DNA of 64,000 bases from positions 3,286,001-3,350,000 of the forward strand of contig NZ_CP023702.1 in assembly GCF_008704555.1 (NCBI RefSeq), written 5' to 3'. The notes beneath the pieces were generated by a model that did no database searches, was not told the DNA's origin, and saw only the letters and a list, made by a program, of their open reading frames with translations. The stretch is from Streptomyces nitrosporeus (GTDB lineage Bacteria > Actinomycetota > Actinomycetes > Streptomycetales > Streptomycetaceae). The position numbers and the translations under genes are program-made. This document shows positions 44,354 through 52,564 of this stretch, in pieces; position 1 is the first letter of the stretch; the number at the start of each line of letters is the position of its first letter.

Positions 44354-46009
44354 GTGAGTGGACCCCTCATCGTCCAGAGCGACAAGACGCTGCTCCTGGA
44401 GGTCGACCACGACCAGGCCGAGGCCTGCCGTCGTGCCATCGCCCCGTTCGCGGAGCTGGAGCGTGCGCCGGAGCACATCCACACCTACCGGGTCACCCCG
44501 CTCGGCCTGTGGAACGCCCGTGCCGCGGGGCACGACGCCGAGCAGGTCGTCGACGCCCTCGTGGAGTACTCGCGCTACCCGGTGCCGCACGCGCTTCTCG
44601 TCGATGTCGCCGAGACGATGGCGCGGTACGGCCGGCTCACCCTCTCCAAGCACCCCGTCCACGGCCTGGTGCTGACCACCACCGACCGCCCGGTGCTGGA
44701 GGAGATCCTCCGTTCCAAGAAGGTCCAGCCGCTCGTCGGCGCCCGCATCGACGCCGACACGGTGGCCGTGCACCCCTCCGAGCGCGGCCAGATCAAGCAG
44801 ACCCTGCTGAAGCTGGGCTGGCCCGCCGAGGACCTCGCCGGGTACGTCGACGGCGAGGCGCACCCGATCGAACTCGACCAGGACGGCTGGTCCCTGCGCC
44901 CGTACCAGCAGCAGGCCGTCGACGGGTTCTGGCACGGCGGCTCCGGTGTCGTCGTCCTTCCCTGCGGCGCCGGGAAGACGCTGGTCGGCGCCGGGGCGAT
45001 GGCCCAGGCCAAGGCGACCACGCTGATCCTGGTCACCAACACCGTCTCGGCCCGGCAGTGGAAGCACGAGCTGGTGAAGCGCACCTCGCTGACCGAGGAC
45101 GAGATCGGCGAGTACAGCGGTACGCGCAAGGAGATCCGGCCCGTCACCATCGCCACCTACCAAGTGCTGACGACCCGGCGTAAGGGCGTCTACCCGCACC
45201 TGGAGCTGTTCGACTCCCGGGACTGGGGTCTGGTGGTCTACGACGAGGTGCACCTGCTGCCCGCCCCCGTCTTCAAGTTCACCGCCGACCTCCAGGCGCG
45301 GCGGCGCCTCGGGCTCACGGCGACGCTGGTGCGCGAGGACGGGCGCGAGTCGGACGTGTTCTCGCTGATCGGGCCCAAGCGGTTCGACGCGCCGTGGAAG
45401 GAGATCGAGGCGCAGGGCTACATCGCGCCCGCCGACTGCGTCGAGGTCCGGGTCAACCTCACCGACTCCGAACGCCTCGCGTACGCGACGGCCGAGGCGG
45501 AGGAGAAGTACCGGTTCTGCGCGACGACCGCGACGAAGCGGAAGGTCACCGAGGCCCTCGTGCGCAAGCACCGGGGCGAGCAGACCCTGGTCATCGGGCA
45601 GTACATCGACCAGCTCGACGAGCTCGGCGCGCACCTGGACGCCCCCGTGATCAAGGGCGAGACCAGCAACGCGCAGCGCGAGAAGCTGTTCGACGCGTTC
45701 CGGCGGGGCGAGATCAGCGTGCTGGTGGTCTCGAAGGTCGCCAACTTCTCGATCGACCTGCCGGAGGCGACCGTCGCCATCCAGGTGTCGGGGACGTTCG
45801 GCTCGCGCCAGGAGGAGGCGCAGCGGCTCGGCCGGGTGCTGCGGCCCAAGGCGGACGGGCACGAGGCACGGTTCTACTCGGTGGTCGCCCGGGACACGAT
45901 CGACCAGGACTTCGCGGCGCACCGCCAGCGGTTCCTGGCGGAGCAGGGGTACGCGTACCGGATCGTCGACGCGGACGAACTGCTCGCGGAGCCCGGCCCG
46001 GAGAGCTGA
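44354..46009 (+). CDS. DNA repair helicase XPB
   Basis: Superfamily 2 3'-5' DNA helicase of 551 residues. An N-terminal XPB-type domain (1-175: PLIVQSDKTLLLEVDH, GLVLTTTDRPVLEEILRSKK) precedes the helicase core: Walker A LPCGAGKT with Lys208, DEVH box at 297-300, RED motif at 327-329 (LVREDG), and in the second RecA domain SKVANFSIDLPEA and QRLGRVLRPK. It matches bacterial XPB, which unwinds DNA in repair. GTG start with AAAGGG upstream. Probable functional partner of the helicase-associated protein at 39689. Confidence 0.95.
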   Translation: MSGPLIVQSDKTLLLEVDHDQAEACRRAIAPFAELERAPEHIHTYRVTPLGLWNARAAGHDAEQVVDALVEYSRYPVPHALLVDVAETMARYGRLTLSKHPVHGLVLTTTDRPVLEEILRSKKVQPLVGARIDADTVAVHPSERGQIKQTLLKLGWPAEDLAGYVDGEAHPIELDQDGWSLRPYQQQAVDGFWHGGSGVVVLPCGAGKTLVGAGAMAQAKATTLILVTNTVSARQWKHELVKRTSLTEDEIGEYSGTRKEIRPVTIATYQVLTTRRKGVYPHLELFDSRDWGLVVYDEVHLLPAPVFKFTADLQARRRLGLTATLVREDGRESDVFSLIGPKRFDAPWKEIEAQGYIAPADCVEVRVNLTDSERLAYATAEAEEKYRFCATTATKRKVTEALVRKHRGEQTLVIGQYIDQLDELGAHLDAPVIKGETSNAQREKLFDAFRRGEISVLVVSKVANFSIDLPEATVAIQVSGTFGSRQEEAQRLGRVLRPKADGHEARFYSVVARDTIDQDFAAHRQRFLAEQGYAYRIVDADELLAEPGPES

Positions 46010-46129
46010 CCGGGGTCGGCTGGGTCCGGGCCCGGCTGGGTCCGGGGCCGACGGGCGACCGGGGCTGCCGGGCAGTGGAAGTTGCCGGGCGTCCGGGCCC
46101 GACGGAGTCCGGAGCTGCCGGGCGTCCGG

Positions 46130-46321
46130 TCAGCGGTGGCGGCGGACGACGCCCGCCTCCTCGGCGTACTCGCCGAGGACGGCCACCCCGAAGGCGGTGC
46201 GCGCGAAGACCCCGACCGCGCGCGCCGCGTCCCCGAGGCGGTGACGGTGCGGCCGGCCGGTCGCGGGGGTGGCGCCGTGCGCGGGGCCCGTTCTGCGCGG
46301 GTTCAGGTAAACGGTGCTCAT
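46130..46321 (-). CDS. Small hypothetical protein
   Basis: 63 residues from the ATG at 46321 (or 66 from 46330). Basic N-terminal half (YLNPRRTGPAHG, RPHRHRLGDAARA) and a conserved-looking end VFARTAFGVAVLGEYAEEAG. No domain recognised. Third positions are GC-biased. It is convergent with the XPB gene and divergent from helD. Confidence 0.55.
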   Translation of the reverse strand: MSTVYLNPRRTGPAHGATPATGRPHRHRLGDAARAVGVFARTAFGVAVLGEYAEEAGVVRRHR

Positions 46322-46687
46322 ACGTTCCATGGTGCGCCGCGTTCCCGCGTCCGGGCATCGGCCCGGGGACGGACGCGGGTGGCGGTGCGCGTGGTCCTCA
46401 GGGCCCATGCCCTCCCCTACTCCGGGGCCCGTGCTTCCCCTACGGGGTGCGGCCGTTATCCGTTCGCCCCCGCCGGGCGCCGTGGATACAATCGCCGGTC
46501 TGCCCGCCTCCCCACCGTGTACCGGGCCGCCTCAGCGGCGGCCGGCAGCCGGGGAGTGCCGCCGACCGGACGGAAACCGGCCGACAACAGCCGTACGCGA
46601 ACCGTGCGTACACATCTGTGAGAGTCCCCGCGGGACCGTGCGCCGTGCGCGGCCCCGCGCACCGCGTCGAAAGCCGGAGGCGACACC
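46322..46687. other. Intergenic leader region of the HelD gene
   Basis: 366 nt without a gene. TACAAT (46487-46492) is the best -10 here and would give a leader of nearly 190 nt before the GTG. Flanking TATCC/GGATA arms form a dyad around the promoter. I do not see the inverted repeat of the rifamycin-associated element, nor a recognisable riboswitch. Confidence 0.5.
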
Positions 46688-48817
46688 GTGCCCGCGCACG
46701 AAGCGACAACAGGAACCGAAGCGGCCGCCCCCGGAGCGGCCGGTGATCCACTCGCGAGGGAACGCGCCCACCTCGCCGCCTCCCGCGCCGCTCTGCGCGC
46801 CATGCGCGAGGACGTACAGGCCCTGGACATCCGCGACGTCACGGCGAACTGGGTCAACGCCGCCGTCCTGCAGGCCCAGATCGACGACCGGATCAAGGCG
46901 CTCGCCGATCTCGCGCACACCCCGCTGTTCTTCGGCCGTCTCGACTACCTCCACGCGGTGGGAGCCGAGGCCGCGGAGGGGGCGGAGGGGGAGCGGTTCT
47001 ACATCGGCCGCCGCCACGTCCACGACGCGCACGGCGACCCCATGGTCATCGACTGGCGCGCACCGGTCTCGCAGCCCTTCTACCAGGCGTCCAGGAACAA
47101 CCCCCTCGACGTCGACCAGCGGCGCCGCTTCGGCTACACCGGCGGCGAGCTGACCGCGTACGAGGACGAGCACCTCTCCGATCCGGACGAGGCCGAGCAG
47201 ACCAGCAAGCTGCTCCAGGCGGAGATCGAGCGGCCCCGTGTCGGACCGATGCGTGACATCGTCGCGACGATCCAGCCGGAACAGGACGAGATCGTCCGCA
47301 GCGGGCTCGGCGGGACCGTCTGTGTCCAGGGAGGCCCCGGCACGGGGAAGACGGCGGTGGGCCTGCACCGTGTCGCCTACCTGCTCTACGCGCACCGGGA
47401 GCGGCTCGCCCGCACCGGCACCCTCGTCATCGGGCCGAACCGGTCCTTCCTCCACTACATCGAGCAGGTGCTGCCCGCCCTGGGCGAACTGGAGGTGAAG
47501 CAGGCCACCGTCGAGGACCTGGTGGCCGGACGCGCCGAGGTCCGGGGTACGGACGAGGCGCCGGCCGCGGTGGTGAAGGGCGACGCCCGGATGGCCGAGG
47601 TGCTGAGGCGGGCGATCCGTTCCCATGTCACCCCGCCCGCCGAACCGGTCGTGGTGGTGCGCGGCTCCCGCCGCTGGCGGGTACCGGCGTACGAGATCGA
47701 GGAGATGGTCACCGAGCTGCTGGCCCGTGACATGCGCTACGGCGCCGCCCATGAGGCGCTGCCGCAGCGGATCGCGCACGCCGTCCTCGTACGGATGGAG
47801 GAGGCGGGCGAAGCACCTGACGACCGGGTGCAGAACGCGGTGGCCCGCAATCCCGCGGTGAAGGCGGCCGTCAAGGCGATCTGGCCGGCGGTGGACCCGG
47901 CGAAGCTGGTGCTGCGGCTGCTGACGGACGCGGATTTCCTCGCCACGCACGCGGACGGCCTCCTCACCGAGGAGGAGCGGAAGCACATCCTGATGGTGAA
48001 GCCCGCCCGCAGCGTGAAGTCGGCGAGGTGGACGGCGGCGGACGCGGTGCTGATCGACGAGGCGTCCGACCTGGTGGCGCGGACGCACTCGCTGGGCCAC
48101 GTCGTGGTCGACGAGGCGCAGGACCTGTCACCGATGCAGTACCGCGCGGTGGGGCGCCGCTGTTCCACCGGCTCGGCGACCGTGCTGGGCGACCTGGCGC
48201 AGGGGACGACCCCTTGGTCGACGCGGAGCTGGGAGCAGGCGTTGTTCCACCTCGGCAAGCAGGACGCGGTGGTGGAGGAGCTGACGGCCGGTTTCCGTGT
48301 GCCCCGCGAGGTGATCGCGTACGCCTCCCGGCTGCTGCCGGCGATCGCCCCCGGGCTCGCACCGGTGGAGTCGGTGCGTGAGGCCCCCGGCTCGCTGACC
48401 GTGCGCGCGGTGACCGGTGTGGTACCGGACGGGGACGAGGGCGGGGCCGGTGGCAGCGGCGGGCTGGACGCGGCCGTCGTCGCGGCGTGCGAGGAGTCGC
48501 TGGGCCACGAGGGGTCGATCGGACTGATCGCGGCGGACGCCCGTGTCCCCGCCCTGGCCGCCGCCCTCACGGCGGCCGGGCACCACTACCTCTCGCCCGG
48601 CGAGGAGACGTCCGCCCGTTCCCGGCTGACGCTGGTGCCGGCGTCGCTGGCCAAGGGGCTGGAGTACGACTACGTGGTGCTGGACGAACCGGCCGCCGTG
48701 GTGGGCGGCGAACCCGACGAGCGCACCGGCCTGCGCCGGCTGTATGTGGCCCTGACCCGTGCGGTGTCCGGCCTCACCGTGCTGCACGCCGCCCCGCTGC
48801 CGGCGCAGCTGGTGTGA
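46688..48817 (+). CDS. helD: HelD-like UvrD-family helicase (RNA polymerase recycling)
   Basis: ATP-dependent factor that frees RNA polymerase from stalled complexes. 709 residues. N-terminal helical arm (ERAHLAASRAALRAMREDVQ) precedes a split helicase core with Walker A QGGPGTGKTAVGLHR, VLIGP-like VIGPNRSFL, HVVVDEAQDLSPMQ, GDLAQGTT, GFRVPREV and the final ARSRLTLVPASLAKGLEYDY, LYVALTRAV. Absence of a UvrD accessory 2B domain and the compact length fit HelD rather than UvrD/PcrA. GTG start. Related actinobacterial enzymes can confer rifamycin tolerance; nothing here proves this. Confidence 0.9.
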   Translation: MPAHEATTGTEAAAPGAAGDPLARERAHLAASRAALRAMREDVQALDIRDVTANWVNAAVLQAQIDDRIKALADLAHTPLFFGRLDYLHAVGAEAAEGAEGERFYIGRRHVHDAHGDPMVIDWRAPVSQPFYQASRNNPLDVDQRRRFGYTGGELTAYEDEHLSDPDEAEQTSKLLQAEIERPRVGPMRDIVATIQPEQDEIVRSGLGGTVCVQGGPGTGKTAVGLHRVAYLLYAHRERLARTGTLVIGPNRSFLHYIEQVLPALGELEVKQATVEDLVAGRAEVRGTDEAPAAVVKGDARMAEVLRRAIRSHVTPPAEPVVVVRGSRRWRVPAYEIEEMVTELLARDMRYGAAHEALPQRIAHAVLVRMEEAGEAPDDRVQNAVARNPAVKAAVKAIWPAVDPAKLVLRLLTDADFLATHADGLLTEEERKHILMVKPARSVKSARWTAADAVLIDEASDLVARTHSLGHVVVDEAQDLSPMQYRAVGRRCSTGSATVLGDLAQGTTPWSTRSWEQALFHLGKQDAVVEELTAGFRVPREVIAYASRLLPAIAPGLAPVESVREAPGSLTVRAVTGVVPDGDEGGAGGSGGLDAAVVAACEESLGHEGSIGLIAADARVPALAAALTAAGHHYLSPGEETSARSRLTLVPASLAKGLEYDYVVLDEPAAVVGGEPDERTGLRRLYVALTRAVSGLTVLHAAPLPAQLV

Positions 48818-48827
48818 CGGACGGGGC

Positions 48828-48943
48828 GGACGGAGCGGGCCGGGCAAAGGTCCGGCGGGCCGGGCGGACCGGGCAAAGGTGCGGCGGGCCGGGCGGACCG
48901 GGCAAAGGTGCGGCGGGCCGGGCGGACCGGGCAAAGGTGCGGC
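48828..48943. repeat. 29-bp minisatellite, four copies
   Basis: Three near-identical 29-bp units (48857-48885, 48886-48914, 48915-48943) are preceded by a degenerate one (48828-48856) and followed by a partial copy. Each unit contains CGGGCAAAGGTGCGGC. Units are contiguous with no spacers, so it is not a CRISPR. It fills the space between the convergent helD and cutC genes; both terminators, if any, would lie here. Confidence 0.9.
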
Positions 48944-49059
48944 GGGCCGGGCCGGGCGGGGCCGGCGGCGGCCGGTCCCGCCCCGTACCGGCCCGCCCGT
49001 CCCGGCCCGTACCCGCTCCGTCCTGCCCGTCGCCGGGCGCGGCGGGCGCGGCGGGCGCG

Positions 49060-49749
49060 TCAGGCGTCGAGCGTCGCGCGCCACTCCCGTACCGCCGCCA
49101 CGTCCACCGGTCCCGACCAGCCGTCGGGCCGGGCGGCTCCGCCGATGTGGAAGGCGTCGATGCCGGCCGCCAGCAGGCGGGGCAGATGGTCCAGGCGCAG
49201 ACCGCCGCCCACCATGATCCGCGGTTCGTAACCGGGCAGGCCCGCGCGGGCCGCCTCGGCCAGCAGGGTCGGGATGCCGTCGTCCACACCGGTGGCCGCC
49301 CCCGCCGTGAGGTAGGTGTCCAGGCCCGGTACGTCGGCGAGATGGGTGCGCAGGGCGTCCCGGTCCACGGCGCGGTCGATCGCCCGGTGGAAGGTCCAGC
49401 GGCAGCCGTCGAGTTCCGCGACGAGCCGTTCGACGGCCACCAGGTCGGCGTGGCCGTCCCGGTCCAGGAAACCGAGGACGAACTCGTGTGCCCCCTCGGC
49501 CCGGATCTCCCGTGCCTTCTCGACCAGTACATCGATGTCACCGGCCGCGAATCCGTCCGCCGCCCTGAGCATGACCCGCATGGGGATGTCCACGGCGGAC
49601 CGGATCTCCGCGACGGTCTTCGGGGAGGGCGTCAGACCGTCGGCGGCCATGTCGGTGACCACTTCCAGGCGGTCCGCACCTCCCTCCTGGGCCGCGACCG
49701 CGTCCTCCGCGTCGAGTGCGATCACCTCCAGGAGTGCACGGTTGCTCAT
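49060..49749 (-). CDS. cutC: CutC family protein
   Basis: TIM-barrel protein of 229 residues. CutC motifs: LEVIALDAEDAVAAQEGGAD, GLTPSPKTVAEIR, VMLRAADGFAAGD, FVLGFLDRDG and GWTFHRA-like CRWTFHRAID, ending with RIMVGGGLR and FHIGGAA. The family was named for copper homeostasis but its enzymatic role is not established. ATG start. Its promoter region carries a DasR-like site, which would link it to amino-sugar metabolism. The 29-bp minisatellite lies beyond its 3' end. Confidence 0.9.
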   Translation of the reverse strand: MSNRALLEVIALDAEDAVAAQEGGADRLEVVTDMAADGLTPSPKTVAEIRSAVDIPMRVMLRAADGFAAGDIDVLVEKAREIRAEGAHEFVLGFLDRDGHADLVAVERLVAELDGCRWTFHRAIDRAVDRDALRTHLADVPGLDTYLTAGAATGVDDGIPTLLAEAARAGLPGYEPRIMVGGGLRLDHLPRLLAAGIDAFHIGGAARPDGWSGPVDVAAVREWRATLDA

Positions 49750-49774
49750 GGGTTTCCCATTCTTCGGAGCGGCA

Positions 49775-49790
49775 ATAGGTCTAGTCCATT
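49775..49790. promoter_or_regulatory. DasR-like (dre) operator upstream of cutC
   Basis: ATAGGTCTAGTCCATT matches 12 of 16 positions of the DasR responsive element AGTGGTCTAGACCACT, including the GGTCTAG core. It lies 26 nt upstream of the cutC start codon, in promoter position. Other GntR/HutC regulators bind similar sequences, so the binder is inferred. Confidence 0.5.
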
Positions 49791-49884
49791 GACCAGCCTA
49801 CGGGGCGGCCACCCCGGGGCGCAGCCTCCCGCCCGATCGCATACCGCCGTTTCCGCCGCGCCGGGCACCCGTACCCGCACGGAA

Positions 49885-49938
49885 GCGGGAGGCCGCCGGT
49901 GCGCCACTCGTACGGTGGACGCACCGGCGGCCTCCCGC
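49885..49938. terminator. 19-bp perfect stem-loop terminator
   Basis: GCGGGAGGCCGCCGGTGCG (49885-49903) pairs exactly with 49920-49938; the 16-nt loop itself can form CCAC/GTGG. It ends 18 nt beyond the stop of the lipase gene on the minus strand. Confidence 0.85.
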
Positions 49939-49955
49939 CGGGTGCCGGGCCCTCG

Positions 49956-51374
49956 TCAGGGCTGGATCGGCATGGACCAGCAGTTGGAGCCGGCCGCCTT
50001 GCCCGAGAGCCGGTCGGTCATCCAGGAGATGGCACTGCCCTGGTCGGTGAGCATCGGGGTGAGGTGGTTGGTGAGGATCTTGTCGCCGAGGTTGGGCAGG
50101 ATGACCGGTTCGTAGGTGACGGCCGCGCCCTTGCGGCACCAGTCCACCGCCAGACGGCGCGCCTGCTCGTGCCCCACGATGTCGTCCTGGATACCGGTGG
50201 CCAGGCGCACCGGGCCGGTCGGCTTGAGGTCGCCCAGGCGCTGGGCGGCGAGCACGGCCCGGAGCTTCGGTTCGGCCGCGATGATGTCGGCGAGCGGCTT
50301 GCCGTTCGCGGTCCACTTCTTGCTGTTGGTGAAGCCGTAGCCGAGGATCGCGTCACCCACGCACATGGTGGCGGTGTCCGCGAGGGCGGCCTTGCCGGCG
50401 GCGTTGGTGTTCGCCTCGACGATCGGCTTCAGCGACGGGTCGGCCTGCGCGAAGCCGTTGATCGACCAGCCGAGCGCGCCCGCCAGGGCACTGCCGTCGA
50501 TGCCCTTCATGACCTCCGTCAGGTCGGCCGGCGGGGCGCCCGCGTAGGTGCCGGCCAGTTCGACGTCGGGGGCGTAGAGGGGCTGGAGTTCGGCGGCCGC
50601 GGCGCTGGCGCCCCCGCCCTGGCTGTAGCCGTACAGACCGACGCGCGAGGCGGCGGTGAGCGATGTCCCCGGAAGACCCCGTGCGGCGCGGACCGCGTCC
50701 AGCAGGGCATGGCCCTCGTCGACGCGGTTGACGTAGGTGTGGAGCCGGTCGGTGGTGCCGAGGCCGGCGTAGTCGGTGACGACGACGGCGGCACCCGCGG
50801 CCAGGAAGCGGTAGGCCGCCAGGTTGTCGTAGCCGATCGACAGCGTGCCCTCGCCGATGGTCAGGGGGTGCTGGAGGGCGAGCGACGGCGCGCACTGGTC
50901 GCCCTGGCCCATGGTTCCCGAGGCCAGCGCCACCAGAGGACGGGGGCCGGAGCCCTTCCACGCGGCGGAGGGCTCGATGTAGGCGCCGGTGACGGCGACC
51001 GGCTGCCCGGCGGAGTCCGTCGACTTGTACATCAGCCGCGTGGCCGTCCCCGGCAGCGGGCGGCCGTCGAGGCCGGGCAGGCTCAGGCCGAGCGGCAGCG
51101 GCTCGGTACGGACGAGGGCCCCGTCGGCGGCGGGCAGTCCGGCGGGCGGGGTGTAGAAGGCGGGGATGGTCACGCCCCTGGACACCACGGACTGCGTACC
51201 GCCCGTTTCGGTGGCGGCCGATGCGGCGGGTACGGCGTAGGCACCCAGGCAGGCCGCGGCCGCGACGGCGGCCACCGCCAGGCGGCCGGTGCCCCGGCGG
51301 CGGCGGAGGCCGGAACGGTCAGGGTGGGGGGTGCTCGTGTTCGAGCTGGAACGGGTGATCTCGATGGGACCCAC
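49956..51374 (-). CDS. Secreted lipase (LIP family)
   Basis: Exported alpha/beta hydrolase of 472 residues. Signal peptide with twin Arg-rich head (RRRRGTGRLAVAAVAAAACLG to PAASAA). The nucleophile is Ser in YGYSQGGGAS; the oxyanion and following regions LVALASGTMGQGDQCAPSLA and VVVTDYAGLGTT are typical of the PF03583 LIP lipases, with Cys in QCAP, TMCVG, DWCRKG and SNCWSM able to form two disulphides. The acid is likely Asp in GIQDDIVG and the base His in LTNHLTP. GTG start. A set of nested palindromes lies upstream. Confidence 0.9.
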   Translation of the reverse strand: MGPIEITRSSSNTSTPHPDRSGLRRRRGTGRLAVAAVAAAACLGAYAVPAASAATETGGTQSVVSRGVTIPAFYTPPAGLPAADGALVRTEPLPLGLSLPGLDGRPLPGTATRLMYKSTDSAGQPVAVTGAYIEPSAAWKGSGPRPLVALASGTMGQGDQCAPSLALQHPLTIGEGTLSIGYDNLAAYRFLAAGAAVVVTDYAGLGTTDRLHTYVNRVDEGHALLDAVRAARGLPGTSLTAASRVGLYGYSQGGGASAAAAELQPLYAPDVELAGTYAGAPPADLTEVMKGIDGSALAGALGWSINGFAQADPSLKPIVEANTNAAGKAALADTATMCVGDAILGYGFTNSKKWTANGKPLADIIAAEPKLRAVLAAQRLGDLKPTGPVRLATGIQDDIVGHEQARRLAVDWCRKGAAVTYEPVILPNLGDKILTNHLTPMLTDQGSAISWMTDRLSGKAAGSNCWSMPIQP

Positions 51375-51427
51375 GGCTCACTCCTCGCTCTGCTCGGATG
51401 GAGGTGAGCGCAAGCTAGCACCGGAGG

Positions 51428-51468
51428 GTTACCCATGGTAACTCACCGGTAAGTTACGCTTCGGTAAC
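51428..51468. promoter_or_regulatory. Three overlapping palindromes upstream of the lipase
   Basis: GTTACCCATGGTAAC (51428-51442, perfect), TAACTCACCGGTAAGTTA (51439-51456, one mismatch) and GTTACGCTTCGGTAAC (51453-51468, 5-bp arms) overlap end to end, about 55-95 bp upstream of the lipase start. All share GTTAC/GTAAC half-sites. The arrangement suggests cooperative binding of a TetR-type regulator. Confidence 0.6.
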
Positions 51469-51494
51469 GCACCCGGCGGCCGCTCACGGCCCGG

Positions 51495-51628
51495 GGCTTG
51501 AGGCCGTGGGGCCGTCAGGTCGTGGGGCTGTCGGGCCGTGGGGCCTTGGGCTGGGGGCCTTGGCTTGTGGGCTGGGAGCCTTGGGCTGTGGGCCTGTCAG
51601 GCCGTGGAGTTGTCGGGCCGACAGGCCG
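51495..51628. repeat. Degenerate GGGCCGTGGGGCC-type repeat
   Basis: About 130 nt made of imperfect copies of GGGCCGTGGGGCTGTC and GCCTTGGGCTGTGGG words between the lipase promoter and the pxpC stop. It also forms several short hairpins (for example GCCGACAGGCC) that may end pxpC transcription. Confidence 0.6.
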
Positions 51629-52564
51629 TCAGGCCGCCACGAAGCGCACCGGGGTCCCCGGGACCGCCTGGGCGGCCGCCGGGAGGGCGGACGCGGCTAC
51701 CACCCCGACGACCGGATAACCGCCGGTCGTCGGATGGTCGTTGAGGAACACCACGGGACGCCCGTCCGGCGGCACCTGCACGGCTCCCAGCACCATGCCC
51801 TCGCTGGGCAGTTCACCGCTCCGGGAACGCTCCAGGGGCGGTCCCTCGGTACGCAGCCCGATCCGGTTGCTCTGCGCGGAGACCCGGTACACGGCGGTGG
51901 TGAGCGTGTGCAGCGCGGCCGGTGTGAACCAGGCGTGGCGCGGCCCCGGCCACAGCGGCAGGACCAGTTCGGCCGGGGCGCCCGGCCAGGGCACCGCGTC
52001 GGCCGGGCACCCCCCGCGCCCGCCGCCGTCCCCGCCCAGAGGCAGTACGTCACCGTCGCGCAGGACGGGCGGCCCGAGCCCCGAGAGCAGGTCGGCCGAC
52101 CGGCTGCCGAGCACCCGTTCCGACACCAGGCCGCCGCCGAACGCCAGATAGCCGCGCAGTCCGCGCAGCGCGGGACCCGCCTCCAGCACGGAGCCCTCCG
52201 GCACCCGGACGGGCGCACCCCAGGCGGCCGGCCGGCCGTCCACCGTCACCCGGCACACCGCCCCGCCGACGACCACGACGGTGTACGGGGCGCCGGCCGG
52301 GCGGACGGCGCAGCCGGTGAGGGTGGTCTCCAGGACGGCGGCGTCCGGCGGGTTCCCGGCGAGCCGGTTGGCCAGGATCCGGGCCGGTCCGTCCAGCGCA
52401 CCCGCCCGGGGCACGCCGAGATGGGCCCAGCCCCTCCGGCCCGCGTCCTGCACCGTGGTCAGCGCACCGGCCCTGACCACCTCGATCCGCCGGCCCGTCC
52501 CGCCCACACCGCCGCCACCGGCCGCCCTGCCCGCCACCTCACCTTCCCCGGCCCGCCGGTTCAT
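51629..52564 (-). CDS. pxpC: 5-oxoprolinase subunit C
   Basis: Subunit of bacterial 5-oxoprolinase, which hydrolyses 5-oxoproline to glutamate using ATP. 311 residues. Family motifs (biotin-dependent carboxyltransferase-like, AHS2): VVRAGALTTVQDAGRRGWAH, GVPRAGALDGPARILANRLA, GNPPDAAVLETTLTG, VSAQSNRIGLRTEG and PVVFLNDHPTTGGYPVVG. Its ATG overlaps the pxpB stop by ATGA. Last gene of pxpA-pxpB-pxpC. The N-terminal 20 residues are a Gly-rich extension not typical of the family. Confidence 0.93.
   Translation of the reverse strand: MNRRAGEGEVAGRAAGGGGVGGTGRRIEVVRAGALTTVQDAGRRGWAHLGVPRAGALDGPARILANRLAGNPPDAAVLETTLTGCAVRPAGAPYTVVVVGGAVCRVTVDGRPAAWGAPVRVPEGSVLEAGPALRGLRGYLAFGGGLVSERVLGSRSADLLSGLGPPVLRDGDVLPLGGDGGGRGGCPADAVPWPGAPAELVLPLWPGPRHAWFTPAALHTLTTAVYRVSAQSNRIGLRTEGPPLERSRSGELPSEGMVLGAVQVPPDGRPVVFLNDHPTTGGYPVVGVVAASALPAAAQAVPGTPVRFVAA

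Noticed and set aside
46322..46687. Rifamycin-associated element before helD
   Set aside because: The known inverted repeat is not found in the 366-nt upstream region.
48828..48943. Possible CRISPR array
   Set aside because: The 29-bp units are contiguous with no unique spacers, and there are no cas genes.
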